This document shows, piece after piece, positions 4,488-5,799 of a stretch of DNA of 5,799 nucleotides (position 1 is the first letter of the stretch; each line of letters begins with the position of its first letter). Both the position numbers and the translations under genes were made by a program. The stretch spans positions 1 to 5,799 of the forward strand of contig CAYLMM010000095.1 in the NCBI GenBank assembly GCA_964384825.1. The letters are read 5' to 3'. The notes beneath the pieces are model-generated. The model saw only the letters and a program-made list of their open reading frames with translations. It searched no databases and was not told where the DNA came from. This DNA comes from CAYLMM01 sp964384825 (GTDB lineage Bacteria; Krumholzibacteriota; Krumholzibacteriia; LZORAL124-64-63).

Positions 4488-5799
4488 TTGGCTCATCTGC
4501 ACCCGCTGGACTGGATCGTCGTCGCCGTCTACGTCGTGGTGACCATCGGGGTCGGCCTGGCCTTCCGCCGCCGCGCCTCGTCCTCGACCGAGCAGTACTA
4601 CCTGGCCGGGCGCTCGCTGCCCTGGTGGGTGCTCGGCACCTCGATGGTGGCCACAACCTTCGCCGCCGACACCCCGCTGGCGGTCACCGGCTTCGTCCGC
4701 AACGACGGCATCTGGTTCAACTGGTTCGGCTGGCATTACGTGATGTCGCAGATGCTGGCGGTCTTCCTGTTCTCGCGTTTCTGGCGCCGGGCCGAGGTGC
4801 TGACCGACAACGAGCTGATCGAACTGCGCTATTCGGGCAAGCCGGCCGCCGTGCTGCGCGGCTTCAAGGCCGGCTACTTCGCGGTGCTCTACAACTTCAT
4901 CGTCCTGGGATGGGTGCTGCTGGCGCTGGGCTCGATCGCCGAGACCGTGCTCGGAATCCCGAGCGAGGCGGCCATCCTCGGCGGCGCGGCGATCGCCCTG
5001 TTCTACGCCCTGCTGGCCGGTTTCTGGGGCGTGGTCGTGACCGACGTCTTCCAGTTCGTGCTGGCGATGGCCGGAGCGATCGTGCTGGCCTTCGCGGCGC
5101 TGGACAAGGTGGGCGGGATGAGCGAGCTGCTGGCCGAGCTGGCCGCCCTTCCCGGCGGGGCCGAGAAGACCCTGGCCCTGATTCCCGGCGGCTCGATGGA
5201 TCCCGGTTCGGACTTCTTCAAGTTCCTGGTCTTCATCACCCTGATGTGGTGGTGCTCCCACAACGCCGACGGCGGCGGCTACCTGATCCAGCGCATGGCC
5301 GCCGCCCGCGACGAGCGCCACGCCCGGGCCGCCACCCTGTGGTATTCGATCGCCCTGAACGCGGTGCGCTACTGGCCCTGGATCGTGGTCGCCCTCTGCT
5401 CGATGGCGCTGTACCCGACGCTGCCCGAGGGCATGACCGCCGAGAAGGCCTACCCCCTGGTGATGGTCGACGTGCTGGGGCCGGGGCTGCTGGGCCTGAT
5501 GCTGGCGTCGTTCCTGGCCGCGTTCATGTCGACCGTCGACACCCATCTCAACTGGGGCGCCAGCTACCTGGTCAACGACATCTACCGCCGGTTCCTGCGC
5601 CCGGACGCCGCCGAACGCGAGACCCTGCTGGCCTCGAAGGTCTGCGTCGTGCTGATGATGACCATGGCGGTGGTGATCGCTTTCGCCATGACCTCGATCG
5701 GCAAGGCCTGGCTCTTCGTCTGGGCGATGGGGGCGGGGATCGGCCCGGTGCTGATCCTGCGCTGGTTCTGGTGGCGGATCAACGCCTGGAGCGAGATCA
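4488..5799 (+). CDS. Sodium:solute symporter family (SSS) transporter, 3' truncated by window
   Basis: An integral inner-membrane protein open from TTG 4488 to the window end (437 residues visible; family members are often 450-650). TM1 is DWIVVAVYVVVTIGVGL (residues 8-24), followed by the basic loop FRRRASSSTEQYYLAGRSL typical of this family. TM2 contains TSMVATTFAADTPLAVTGFV (51-70), with the unwound sodium-site helix expected of LeuT-fold carriers. The SSS-type stretch ASFLAAFMSTVDTHLNWG (340-357) ending in LVNDIYRRF (361-369) is clear; Ser348 and Thr349 fit the Na2-site Ser pair of vSGLT. Large soluble loops are at about 206-243 and 308-325. It should couple sodium entry to uptake of an organic solute such as a sugar, amino acid, carboxylate or nucleoside; the substrate cannot be told. 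It faces the POT transporter across a shared regulatory region. No frameshift is seen. Confidence 0.87.
   Translation, partial: MAHLHPLDWIVVAVYVVVTIGVGLAFRRRASSSTEQYYLAGRSLPWWVLGTSMVATTFAADTPLAVTGFVRNDGIWFNWFGWHYVMSQMLAVFLFSRFWRRAEVLTDNELIELRYSGKPAAVLRGFKAGYFAVLYNFIVLGWVLLALGSIAETVLGIPSEAAILGGAAIALFYALLAGFWGVVVTDVFQFVLAMAGAIVLAFAALDKVGGMSELLAELAALPGGAEKTLALIPGGSMDPGSDFFKFLVFITLMWWCSHNADGGGYLIQRMAAARDERHARAATLWYSIALNAVRYWPWIVVALCSMALYPTLPEGMTAEKAYPLVMVDVLGPGLLGLMLASFLAAFMSTVDTHLNWGASYLVNDIYRRFLRPDAAERETLLASKVCVVLMMTMAVVIAFAMTSIGKAWLFVWAMGAGIGPVLILRWFWWRINAWSEI

Noticed and set aside
4458..5546. Long - strand open frame opposite the sodium symporter
   Set aside because: It has a His/Gln/Gly/Arg-rich shadow composition. 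The + strand encodes clear SSS membrane helices and signature residues.
1..5799. Mobile element, CRISPR array, toxin-antitoxin, defence system or structured RNA gene
   Set aside because: I looked for regular direct repeats, terminal inverted repeats, transposase or integrase motifs and tRNA-like folds, and found none. Nearly all bases are explained by the listed genes and short control regions.

Overview
The window is GC-rich, densely coding bacterial DNA with short intergenic gaps. It holds four complete or nearly complete metabolic or transport genes plus two secreted proteins of unknown function. I see no rRNA, tRNA, CRISPR array, insertion sequence, phage gene or defence gene. The lineage cannot be fixed from this sequence. 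A lipoprotein with a Cys-Gly-Asp-Asp-Asp start to its mature part, GC-rich hairpin terminators and the transporter set would fit a free-living Gram-negative outside the common model groups, for example an FCB-type or deltaproteobacterial lineage, but this is only an inference.

Left part (1-1059, + strand): the 3' end of a gene for NADP-type isocitrate dehydrogenase is followed after 4 bases by a complete short-chain dehydrogenase. The latter closely resembles the N-terminal catalytic domain of animal HSDL2. The two are almost certainly co-transcribed and probably translationally coupled.

Middle part (1060-2840, + strand): two exported proteins, each with its own candidate promoter and followed by a strong GC-rich hairpin. 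The first (1127-1672) is a small periplasmic or secreted protein with a Sec signal peptide. The second (1849-2772) is a lipoprotein made of two tandem copies of a domain of about 130 residues that I do not recognise. The hairpin at 2810-2838 lies between convergent genes and can serve both strands.

Right part (2861-5799): a POT/PTR2-type proton-coupled transporter on the - strand and a sodium:solute symporter on the + strand are divergently transcribed from a shared 223-base region (4265-4487). That region carries back-to-back TTGAC-type -35 boxes and an 11-bp inverted repeat. The symporter starts at TTG behind a strong Shine-Dalgarno sequence and runs off the right end of the window.

Most of the window is ordinary housekeeping and transport DNA. 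The points worth a second look are the duplicated-domain lipoprotein, the POT transporter that keeps its proton-coupling motifs but has lost two classical peptide-binding residues, the HSDL2-like enzyme without the usual active-site serine, and palindromic CCGAT/ATCGG elements inside the spacers of two predicted promoters.
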